A DNA stretch of 8,912 nucleotides, from positions 1 to 8,912 of the forward strand of contig PHEM01000114.1 of assembly GCA_002842935.1 (NCBI GenBank). Direction: 5' to 3'. The notes beneath the pieces were generated by a model. It saw only the letters and a program-made list of their open reading frames with translations, had not been told where the DNA came from and did not search any database. Made by a program: the position numbers and the translations under genes. The stretch's first letter is position 1; the number at the start of each line of letters is the position of its first letter. This document shows, piece after piece, positions 1-8,904 of this stretch. Source of the stretch: Alphaproteobacteria bacterium HGW-Alphaproteobacteria-13 (GTDB lineage Bacteria > Pseudomonadota > Alphaproteobacteria > Sphingomonadales > Sphingomonadaceae).

Positions 1-16
1 TGCGCTACACCGATGG

Positions 17-38
17 GTGTCTCGACTTCGCTCGACAC
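17..38. repeat. Short palindromic repeat at the window edge
   Basis: The stretch contains an imperfect inverted repeat: GTG, a two-base bulge, TCGA, the loop CTTCGC, TCGA, CAC. It lies just past the 3' end of the minus-strand transpeptidase gene. Elements of this look (a TCGA-rich core with a CTTCGCTCGA centre) are, from memory, frequent between genes in sphingomonad genomes. It has no T-tract on either strand, so it is not a convincing terminator. The rest of 1-76 shows nothing else, and the element may extend beyond the window. Confidence 0.45.
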
Positions 39-76
39 GAACGGGACGATGGATCAGATCCAACGCACGATGTTTT

Positions 77-823
77 TTAATCCGCCGTCCCCGGCAACCT
101 GCCGTTCTGCGCGCCGGTGCGGATGATATTCTCCGTTCCCGGCAGCGGCTCCGCCGGCAAGTCGAAGGGCTTGGGCGTGGGCGGCGGCGCGCTCAGCCGG
201 TCGGCGAACAGCAGGCGCCCCGGTCCCAGCTTGTAGAGGATCATCGGCAACAGCGCTTCGCCAAAGACGAAACAGCCCTCGCTGCGCCCCAGCTTGCCTT
301 GCGTCGCGATCAGCGACGGGTCGGCATACCAGGCGCCGTGGACGACGATGGCACGGATGTCGGCGTTGTCATTGTCCGGCTCCAGCCCCGCCAGCCGCAT
401 CGAGGACCCGTTGGCGCCCCAATAATAGTCGCTGGTGCGATAGGAGCCGCGCGACGTCGCGAGGCTGCCGACGCGGTTCGAGAAGCTCTTGAGCCAGCCG
501 TCATGCTGCGGGTCCGACCCGCGCCCGTGCGTGACGGGGAACATATCGACCTTGCCCGCGACCAGATCGACGAGCGCAAAGCGCGGACGCGACGAAGGCA
601 GGCCGAAATCGACGACGCCGACGCGGTCGGTCTGCGTGATGTTGCTGCCCTGCATCGCAAGTTGCCGGCGCGCGACGGCGAGATAATCGACGGGCGGCGG
701 CGCGGGGGGCGCGGGCTGCCGTATCCAGTCGGGCAGCTGCGCGCGCGCGGGCATCGCGGCCAGCATGCCGGTCCCGGTCCCCAGCATCGCCAGCATGGCC
801 CTACGATCGATCCTGTCCGTCAC
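77..823 (-). CDS. Exported murein L,D-transpeptidase catalytic-domain protein (YkuD_2 type)
   Basis: The gene encodes about 248 residues from a GTG start at 823. Residues 1-28 look like a Tat-type signal peptide: an Arg-Arg pair at 7-8 (DRRAMLAML), a hydrophobic stretch, and a cleavage site after ARA at 28. The mature part begins with a proline-rich linker. The family signature follows: HGRGSDP (His about 99), FSNRVGS, a conserved VVHGAWY segment (His about 162), and GRSEGCF with the likely nucleophile Cys at about 184. This fits the YkuD_2 family of L,D-transpeptidase-like proteins, which act on peptidoglycan tetrapeptides in the periplasm through a Cys-His pair. The actual reaction (3-3 crosslinking, lipoprotein attachment or hydrolysis) cannot be read from the sequence. 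The start is uncertain. GTG at 823 gives an ideal signal peptide and has AAGGA 3 nt upstream. In-frame ATGs at 877, 880 and 919 would add a long charged N-terminus. It is divergent from the ArsC-like gene. Confidence 0.85.
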   Translation of the reverse strand: MTDRIDRRAMLAMLGTGTGMLAAMPARAQLPDWIRQPAPPAPPPVDYLAVARRQLAMQGSNITQTDRVGVVDFGLPSSRPRFALVDLVAGKVDMFPVTHGRGSDPQHDGWLKSFSNRVGSLATSRGSYRTSDYYWGANGSSMRLAGLEPDNDNADIRAIVVHGAWYADPSLIATQGKLGRSEGCFVFGEALLPMILYKLGPGRLLFADRLSAPPPTPKPFDLPAEPLPGTENIIRTGAQNGRLPGTAD

Positions 824-932
824 TTGTCCTTCAACCCCGCATTGGCCGTCCGGCCGGTCCCTCAATGCCTCTTTCATCATGGTCCGGCCACCAAAGGCAA
901 GCCGCTTTTGCTCCGTCATGCGGGCAGATGTG

Positions 933-942
933 CCATATATGG
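933..942. promoter_or_regulatory. CCATATATGG palindrome in the divergent spacer
   Basis: This perfect 10-bp palindrome sits in the roughly 180-bp spacer between the divergent transpeptidase and ArsC-like genes, in a locally AT-rich patch (about 930-960) of otherwise GC-rich DNA. That is where promoters for both genes would be expected. No clear -35/-10 pair could be assigned on either strand. It may be an operator or part of a promoter, or simply chance. If the transpeptidase starts at the ATG at 919, the palindrome would lie immediately upstream of that start. Confidence 0.2.
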
Positions 943-1007
943 TATGAATAACGGATTTACATCGGCTCCGGCTTGCCCGCGCCGCGCCGCCGCGATAGGA
1001 GCGGAGA

Positions 1008-1352
1008 ATGAAAGCGACGATCTGGCATAACCCCGCATGCGGCACGTCCCGCAAGACGCTGGCGATTCTTCAGGAAACGCCGGGTCTCGACCTCAGCATC
1101 GTCGAATATCTGAAGCAGCCCTATGACGCCGAAACGCTGCGCCGCCTGTTCGCGGGCGCGGGCCTGTCGGCGCGCGAGGCGCTGCGCCTGCGCGGCACCG
1201 ACGCGCAAGAGCGCGGGCTGACCGAAGCGGCCGAAGACGCAGTGGTCGCCGCCATGGCCGCGAATCCGGCCTATGTCGAACGCCCCTTCGTGGAGACGGA
1301 AAAGGGCGCGCGCCTGTGCCGGCCGCAGGACCGCGTGTACGAGATACTCTGA
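1008..1352 (+). CDS. ArsC-family thioredoxin-fold reductase (arsenate reductase-like)
   Basis: The gene encodes 114 residues. The ATG is preceded by AGGAG at 997-1001 with 6-nt spacing. The N-terminus WHNPACGTSR carries the family's active-site Cys (Cys11) in the usual NPxCGTSR context. The arginines that bind the oxyanion in the glutaredoxin-linked ArsC family are also in place: Arg92 (ERPFVET) and Arg105 (RLCRP), 13 residues apart as in the plasmid enzyme, plus Arg60 or Arg62 further up. In characterised members the Cys forms an arsenocysteine intermediate that is reduced by glutathione and glutaredoxin in the cytoplasm. The length is that of the short chromosomal ArsC/YfgD-type proteins rather than the roughly 141-residue plasmid ArsC. 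No arsR, arsB or acr3 gene is nearby, so arsenate detoxification is possible but unproven. The next gene starts 59 bp downstream on the same strand and may be co-transcribed. Confidence 0.88.
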   Translation: MKATIWHNPACGTSRKTLAILQETPGLDLSIVEYLKQPYDAETLRRLFAGAGLSAREALRLRGTDAQERGLTEAAEDAVVAAMAANPAYVERPFVETEKGARLCRPQDRVYEIL

Positions 1353-1411
1353 CGGGAACCCTACGACGACTCCACGCGGCCTGCGATTCGCGCCGTGCAA
1401 CAGGTGAAGCC

Positions 1412-2614
1412 ATGCCGGGAACAGTGCAGCCGCCTCTCTCCATCGCCCAGATCGACCGGGAAATCGGGCGGCCTTTCCACAAGCTTTCCTTTTCGGCGCC
1501 GATCGAGCGATTGTTCCTGCGCGACTATCTGAAGGCCCGCGCGCCGATGGTGCCGCTGTGGGCCTTTCTCGGCACGCTCTTCTATGTCGTGGCGGCGCTC
1601 GGCGATCTGTCGATGATGCCCGACGTCGCGTCGATGGCGGTCGGATTGCGGCTGGGAGTCTTCGTCCCCTATGCCGCGATGGTCGTCATCATCATGCGGC
1701 TGTGGCCGTCGGCGGCCGCCTATGACCTGCTCAGCCTTGGCGTCGGCGTGCTCGGCATCGCGCTGCCGATGACCGCGCTGGTCTTTTCCACCAGCGAATA
1801 TCTGTTCGTTTATCAGACGGGCAGCATCGCCACGCTCGCCTTTTTCGTGATCGTGCTGCGGCCGCGCCTGCCCACCATCCTGATCGGGCTGACGGCGATG
1901 CTGGCGATTCAGATCGTGACGACGAAGCTCAACGGCGGGTTCGACGACGTGACCTATACGGGCATCGTCAGCTATTATATCACCGCCGGGATGGTGCTGG
2001 CGGCGTCCGCCTGTTTCACTGAGCGAATGGATCGCCAGAACTTCCTGGGCCGCCTGCGCGGGGAGGCGTTGCAGGCCGAGTTGACGCGATTGTCCGAACG
2101 CGAGCCGATGACGGGGCTTTACAACCGCCATGTGCTGCGGCGGATCGGCAATCGCATCTGGGCGCGCTCGGCGCCGGGCCGGACCATCGCCGCCATCATG
2201 CTCGATATCGACCATTTCAAGCGCTACAACGACGTCCACGGCCATGTCGACGGCGACGCCTGCATCCGCGCCATCGCCGGCGCGGTGCGAGAGGAAGTCG
2301 GAAATTTGGGCGCGGTCTTTCGCTATGGCGGCGAGGAGATACTGGTCCTGATGCCCGACGCCGCGCGCGCGCAGGCCGCCGAGGTCGCCGAAGCCATCCG
2401 CGCCGCGATCGAAACGGCGGCGATCCCGCACCGGGGCCTCCCGCAAGGCGGCGTCGTGACCGCCAGCCTGGGCGTCGCCACGGGCGAGATCGACCGCCGC
2501 CCGCTCGACGAACTGCTGCGCGATGCCGACGCGGCGCTCTATGAAGCCAAGCGCGTCGGGCGCAACCGGGTCCGCCTTTCGGGATCGCCCACCCCGATTC
2601 CCGAAATGGCCTGA
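1412..2614 (+). CDS. Membrane-bound diguanylate cyclase with GGEEI motif
   Basis: The product is 400 residues from the ATG at 1412, which has AGGTGA at 1402-1407. A GTG at 1316 would add 32 residues overlapping the upstream gene and is less likely. After a cytoplasmic N-terminus of about 45 residues, six hydrophobic segments are visible (about 48-64, 76-97, 105-124, 131-149, 154-170 and 184-202). A short charged helix (204-230) links them to a C-terminal GGDEF domain. Seen there are PMTGLYNRH (232-240), the metal-binding LDIDHFKRYND (264-274) and the active-site loop RYGGEEI (304-310), which has Ile where Phe is usual. The domain should condense two GTP to cyclic di-GMP. The product-inhibition RxxD motif expected five residues before the active-site loop is absent (GNLG at 297-300). 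The membrane part matches no named sensor that I recognise. The gene ends 5 bp from the convergent recF stop. Confidence 0.9.
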   Translation: MPGTVQPPLSIAQIDREIGRPFHKLSFSAPIERLFLRDYLKARAPMVPLWAFLGTLFYVVAALGDLSMMPDVASMAVGLRLGVFVPYAAMVVIIMRLWPSAAAYDLLSLGVGVLGIALPMTALVFSTSEYLFVYQTGSIATLAFFVIVLRPRLPTILIGLTAMLAIQIVTTKLNGGFDDVTYTGIVSYYITAGMVLAASACFTERMDRQNFLGRLRGEALQAELTRLSEREPMTGLYNRHVLRRIGNRIWARSAPGRTIAAIMLDIDHFKRYNDVHGHVDGDACIRAIAGAVREEVGNLGAVFRYGGEEILVLMPDAARAQAAEVAEAIRAAIETAAIPHRGLPQGGVVTASLGVATGEIDRRPLDELLRDADAALYEAKRVGRNRVRLSGSPTPIPEMA

Positions 2615-2619
2615 TCCGC

Positions 2620-3729
2620 CTACCCGGCCATGATCCGTCCGCCCGCGATGCGAAACCGCGTGACGGGTCCGGGCATCGCCGCGAACAGCGCCGCCTCCGT
2701 CCCCGTCAGCCAGGCCTGCCCGCCCTGCCCCGCCAGCCGCTCATAGAGCGCGCCGCGCCGCAGCGGGTCGAGATGCGCGGCCACTTCGTCGAGCAGCAGC
2801 ACGGGGCGCTGGCCGCGCGCCTTCGCCACGCAGTCGCTGTGCGCGAGGATCAGCGACAGCAGCATCGCCTTCTGCTCGCCGGTCGAGCAACGCGCCGCCG
2901 CGCGGCCGCTCGCGGCGTGGACGGCCGACAGATCGTCGCGGTGCGGTCCCGCCGTCGCGCGCCCCGCCGCCGCGTCGATCCGCCGCCGCTCCGCGAATAG
3001 CGCCCGCAGCGCCTCTGCATCATGGGGAGCCGCGCGCGGCGCGCCGTCGCTGTCGACCAATGTCAGCAGCGGGCGGGCAAAGGGCGCGTCGGGCTGTCCC
3101 GCCAGTTCGGCCGACAGCGCGGCGAGCGCGCGCTGACGCGCCGCATCCATCGCCGCGCCATGTTCAGCGAGCTGCGCCTCGAGGCTCGCGAGCCATTGCG
3201 GGTCGGCGCTGCCCATGTCGGCCAGCAGCTTGCCGCGCGCGCGCAGCGCCGCCTCATAGCGATTGCCGTGCTGCGCATGGCGCGGGTCGAGCGCCAGCAC
3301 CAGCCGGTCGAGGAAGCGGCGGCGGTTGCCTGCCGTCTCGACGAACAGCCGGTCCATCGCGGGCGTCAGCCACAGCACCGCCAGCCAGTCGCCGAGCGCC
3401 GTGGCGGCCGCCGGGGCGCCGTTGATGCGGACGATCCGCCGTCCGGGCCGCGCAGGCTCGATTCCCGTGCCGAGCGCGACGGGCGCCAGCCTGTCTTCGC
3501 CCTGCACTTCGGCGAAAATGGCGAAGCCGCCGCTCGCCCCGTCGCGCACCATGTCGGACAGGGGCGCCCGCCGCAGCCCGCGCCCCGGCGCCAGCAGCGA
3601 GATCGCCTCCAATATATTGGTCTTGCCCGCGCCATTGTCGCCATGCAGCGCGACCAGCCCCGGCCCGGCCGCCATGTCCGCCCCGGCATGATTGCGAAAG
3701 TCGGTCAGCGAAAGGCGGGTCAGCGTCAT
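2620..3729 (-). CDS. recF: DNA replication and repair protein RecF
   Basis: The 369-residue product matches the RecF family in length and motif order. Walker A is GDNGAGKTN (30-38, Lys36), the GPHRDDL motif is at 261-267, the ABC signature STGEQK is at 282-287, and Walker B VLLLDE (310-315) is followed by a D-loop-like AHLD. RecF is a cytoplasmic SMC/Rad50-like ATPase. With RecO and RecR it helps load RecA at single-strand gaps and stalled forks. The gene is not next to dnaA, dnaN or gyrB here; it lies alone between the cyclase and the psp-like unit. The ATG at 3729 is the only plausible start, because there is no in-frame start shortly upstream and the next Met is residue 19. The purine-rich GAGAGG directly abuts the ATG, an unusually tight spacing for a ribosome binding site. 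The leader carries a palindromic repeat doublet. Confidence 0.96.
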   Translation of the reverse strand: MTLTRLSLTDFRNHAGADMAAGPGLVALHGDNGAGKTNILEAISLLAPGRGLRRAPLSDMVRDGASGGFAIFAEVQGEDRLAPVALGTGIEPARPGRRIVRINGAPAAATALGDWLAVLWLTPAMDRLFVETAGNRRRFLDRLVLALDPRHAQHGNRYEAALRARGKLLADMGSADPQWLASLEAQLAEHGAAMDAARQRALAALSAELAGQPDAPFARPLLTLVDSDGAPRAAPHDAEALRALFAERRRIDAAAGRATAGPHRDDLSAVHAASGRAAARCSTGEQKAMLLSLILAHSDCVAKARGQRPVLLLDEVAAHLDPLRRGALYERLAGQGGQAWLTGTEAALFAAMPGPVTRFRIAGGRIMAG

Positions 3730-3769
3730 CCTCTCTCGCGCCTAGGATATTTCCAAAGGAGATGAAAGC

Positions 3770-3853
3770 GTCGCCCCCGCGAAGGCGGGGGCCGTTATCT
3801 TCCTTGCACGAGATTGCGTAAACCGCAGCGGTCCCCGCCTTCGCGGGGACGAC
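3770..3853. repeat. Inverted doublet of 24-bp GC-rich palindromic repeats
   Basis: Two 24-bp copies lie in opposite orientation at 3770-3793 and 3830-3853, separated by 36 bp. They match at 22 of 24 positions when one is reverse-complemented. Each copy is itself a hairpin: a 7-bp stem around GAAG (CCCCCGC with GCGGGGG) in the first and around CTTC (TCCCCGC with GCGGGGA) in the second. The arrangement resembles the paired REP (BIME-like) elements scattered through bacterial genomes, and this core sequence looks familiar from sphingomonad intergenic DNA. It sits about 40 bp upstream of the recF start, so it may be part of the recF leader. Confidence 0.75.
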
Positions 3854-3905
3854 AATATCTACGAAATATTTTATCCATGTCAGAAAATATCACCATAAAA
3901 CGGTA
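3854..3905. other. AT-rich stretch upstream of recF, probable divergent promoter region
   Basis: This stretch is strikingly AT-rich against the surrounding GC-rich sequence, with runs such as GAAATATTTTATCC. On the minus strand it contains TAAAAT, one mismatch from a -10 hexamer but without a good -35, and CTGACA, one mismatch from a -35 but without a good -10. It is the best place for a recF promoter, but no exact promoter can be called. Transcription from here would give recF a leader of more than 110 nt containing the repeat doublet. Confidence 0.3.
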
Positions 3906-3913
3906 AATTTACC
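3902..3913. promoter_or_regulatory. Perfect palindrome GGTAAATTTACC, candidate enhancer site
   Basis: This 12-bp perfect palindrome is centred about 88 bp upstream of the transcription start predicted from the sigma-54-type promoter. Activators of sigma-54 promoters usually bind about 80-150 bp upstream, so the position suits an upstream activating site. A second palindrome with the same GGT...ACC ends lies 43 bp downstream. No binding protein can be named, since a pspF gene is not in the window. Confidence 0.35.
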
Positions 3914-3945
3914 CCCACAGAAAAATTCCTGATCCCCAAAAACCC

Positions 3946-3955
3946 CGGTTAACCG
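3946..3955. promoter_or_regulatory. Perfect palindrome CGGTTAACCG, candidate operator
   Basis: This 10-bp perfect palindrome is centred 43 bp (about four helical turns) from the upstream GGTAAATTTACC palindrome and about 15 bp before the -24 element of the putative sigma-54 promoter. It could be a second activator half of a paired site or a repressor site. It is short enough that chance cannot be excluded. Confidence 0.28.
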
Positions 3956-3968
3956 CCGCTGAATGCAA

Positions 3969-3986
3969 TTGGCACGCCTCCTGCAA
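3969..3986 (+). promoter_or_regulatory. Sigma-54 (-24/-12) promoter for the small membrane protein/pspC unit
   Basis: TTGGCACGCCTCCTGCAA contains the -24 element TGGCACG exactly, a four-base spacer, and CTGCA in place of TTGCA. GG (3971-3972) and GC (3983-3984) are separated by exactly 10 bp, as RpoN promoters require. Only one core position deviates from consensus. The predicted transcription start is near 3996, giving a leader of about 46 nt. The location directly upstream of a PspC-encoding unit fits established knowledge that the enterobacterial psp operon is sigma-54 dependent and activated by PspF. Confidence 0.7.
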
Positions 3987-4000
3987 TAAACCCGGCATCG

Positions 4001-4015
4001 ACTGGATGGTCCAGT
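4001..4015 (+). other. Small hairpin in the 5' leader
   Basis: ACTGGATGGTCCAGT is a perfect 6-bp stem with a TGG loop. It starts a few nucleotides after the start site predicted from the sigma-54-type promoter and ends 11 nt before the ribosome binding site. A 5'-terminal hairpin of this kind may stabilise the transcript. Whether it has any regulatory role is unknown. Confidence 0.3.
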
Positions 4016-4041
4016 GACCCGATAACAGGAAGGACAAAATC

Positions 4042-4161
4042 ATGGCCCGCTTCAACCTCGACTCGCTGCGCAGCTACGCTCTTGCCGCCGTCGCCTCGCT
4101 CTATGCCTCGGTCATGCTGCTGGCGATCGCTGGCCAGAATGGCGCGCAGTTCGTCGCCTGA
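4042..4161 (+). CDS. 39-residue single-span membrane peptide, not recognised
   Basis: This short gene encodes 39 residues starting MARFNLDSLRSY and ending NGAQFVA. A strong ribosome binding site, AGGAAGGA at 4027-4034, lies 7 nt before the ATG, and the frame sits between a promoter-like site and a PspC gene 24 bp downstream, so it is probably real. The N-terminus is basic (Arg3, Arg10). Residues of about 12-31 form one hydrophobic stretch rich in Ala, Leu and Val, so the peptide is likely a bitopic inner-membrane protein with its N-terminus in the cytoplasm. It has no cysteine and no visible catalytic motif. It is too short and unlike in sequence to be called PspB, although its place before pspC is where pspB would lie. 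Function unknown. By context it may partner or tune the PspC-domain protein. Confidence 0.65.
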   Translation: MARFNLDSLRSYALAAVASLYASVMLLAIAGQNGAQFVA

Positions 4162-4185
4162 CCGGCCGCAACGGAGAGCAGAAAC

Positions 4186-4365
4186 ATGAAACAGGCTTTT
4201 CGCAAGAATCGCGAGCGCGGCATGATCTTCGGCGTGTGCGCGGGGCTGGCCGACCGGTTCGGTTTCGATGTCCTGTGGACGCGCGTCGCCTTCGTCGCGC
4301 TGACGCTGCTGGGCTTCGGCCTGCCGCTTCTGCTCTATCTGACGATCGCGATCCTCGCGCCGTAA
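4186..4365 (+). CDS. Minimal PspC-domain membrane protein
   Basis: The product is 59 residues, preceded by GGAGAG at 4173-4178 with 7-nt spacing. It is essentially a bare PspC domain. A basic N-terminus (KQAFRKNRERG) leads into the family signature GVCAGLADRFGFD (16-28). WTRVAF and a hydrophobic segment follow (about 34-57), containing a LPLLLYL turn and ending in ILAP. Enterobacterial PspC is about 119 residues and has an extra C-terminal part that senses secretins and binds PspA; that part is missing here. PspC-family proteins sit in the inner membrane and relay envelope or proton-motive-force stress. Whether this short form signals or simply protects the membrane is not known. It should be co-transcribed with the upstream 39-residue peptide. 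Stand-alone PspC domains are common, so a link to a full Psp response is inferred only from the promoter type. Confidence 0.88.
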   Translation: MKQAFRKNRERGMIFGVCAGLADRFGFDVLWTRVAFVALTLLGFGLPLLLYLTIAILAP

Positions 4366-4386
4366 CGGACCGGACCGGCTGCGACC

Positions 4387-4512
4387 ATTCCTCCCCGGAA
4401 CGGGGAGGTGGCAGCCCGCAGGGCTGACGGAGGGGCCGAAGCCTCTCGTCATGGCGCACCGTCCCGGCCCCTCCACCGCTTCGCGGTCCCCCTCCCCGTT
4501 CCGGGGAGGAAT
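4387..4512. repeat. 126-bp inverted-repeat element (MITE/REP-like)
   Basis: The outer arms, 4387-4408 and 4491-4512, are 22-bp perfect inverted copies. Each is also a hairpin: CCTCCCCG and CGGGGAGG around GAA or TTC. A second inner pair, AGGGGCC (4431-4437) and GGCCCCT (4466-4472), extends the symmetry. The intervening segments differ in sequence, although each contains its own small palindrome (AGCCCGCAGGGCT on the left, ACCGCTTCGCGGT on the right). There is no transposase frame. The structure resembles non-autonomous palindromic elements common between genes in Sphingomonadales; I recognise the left half as a familiar type but cannot name it. It lies in the 3' region of the pspC transcript. 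Confidence 0.75.
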
Positions 4513-4520
4513 ATGGAATC

Positions 4521-4555
4521 GCCCCGCCGGATCGCTCCAGCGGGGCCTTTTCTTT
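4521..4555 (+). terminator. Rho-independent terminator for the pspC unit
   Basis: GCCCCGCCGG (4521-4530) pairs with CCAGCGGGGC (4537-4546) at 9 of 10 positions around the six-base loop ATCGCT. It is followed at once by CTTTTCTTT. This is a good intrinsic terminator on the plus strand, 155 bp after the PspC stop. In the opposite direction the same stem could end rpoC transcription 33 bp past its stop codon, but the bases after it (CGATTCC) are a poor U-tract, so function for rpoC is doubtful. Confidence 0.75.
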
Positions 4556-4578
4556 GTCAGGCCGTCAGGCCGAGGAGC

Positions 4579-8862
<4,284 letters not shown>

Positions 8863-8880
8863 AATCTGGTTCCTCGCTAG

Positions 8881-8904
8881 CCCTCTCCCCTTCAGGGGAG
8901 AGGG
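8881..8904. repeat. Perfect hairpin in the expected rpoB-rpoC spacer
   Basis: CCCTCTCCCC and GGGGAGAGGG form a perfect 10-bp stem with a four-base loop (TTCA on the plus strand), ending 18 bp upstream of the rpoC start. No U-run follows on the rpoC strand, so it is not an intrinsic terminator. The sequence looks like one of the short palindromic repeats common in alphaproteobacterial intergenic DNA. In an rpoBC transcript it would form a very stable structure shortly before the rpoC ribosome binding site. The element may continue past the window end. Confidence 0.6.

Noticed and set aside
17..1030. Plus-strand frame of 337 codons at the window start
   Set aside because: Antisense to the L,D-transpeptidase, whose conserved motifs show that the minus strand is coding.
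1361..2446. Minus-strand open frame of 361 codons across the cyclase gene
   Set aside because: Antisense to a clear GGDEF gene; the composition is Arg/His/Gln/Asp-rich low-complexity with no motif.
3022..3765. Plus-strand frame of 247 codons over recF
   Set aside because: Antisense to recF, with Arg/Gln-rich shadow composition and no domain.
3770..3853. Palindromic doublet read as a CRISPR fragment
   Set aside because: Only two copies, in inverted rather than direct orientation, with no further spacer-repeat units and no cas genes.
3914..3945. Possible IHF site between the two palindromes upstream of the sigma-54-type promoter
   Set aside because: Bending by IHF would be expected there, but the bases do not match WATCAANNNNTTR on either strand.
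4556..4571. Tandem 8-bp repeat GTCAGGCC x2 just after the rpoC end
   Set aside because: Only two short copies in GC-rich DNA; compatible with chance and with no structural role visible.
8881..8904. Hairpin before rpoC read as a transcription terminator
   Set aside because: No U-tract follows on the rpoC strand, and termination there would separate rpoC from its expected promoter upstream of rpoB.
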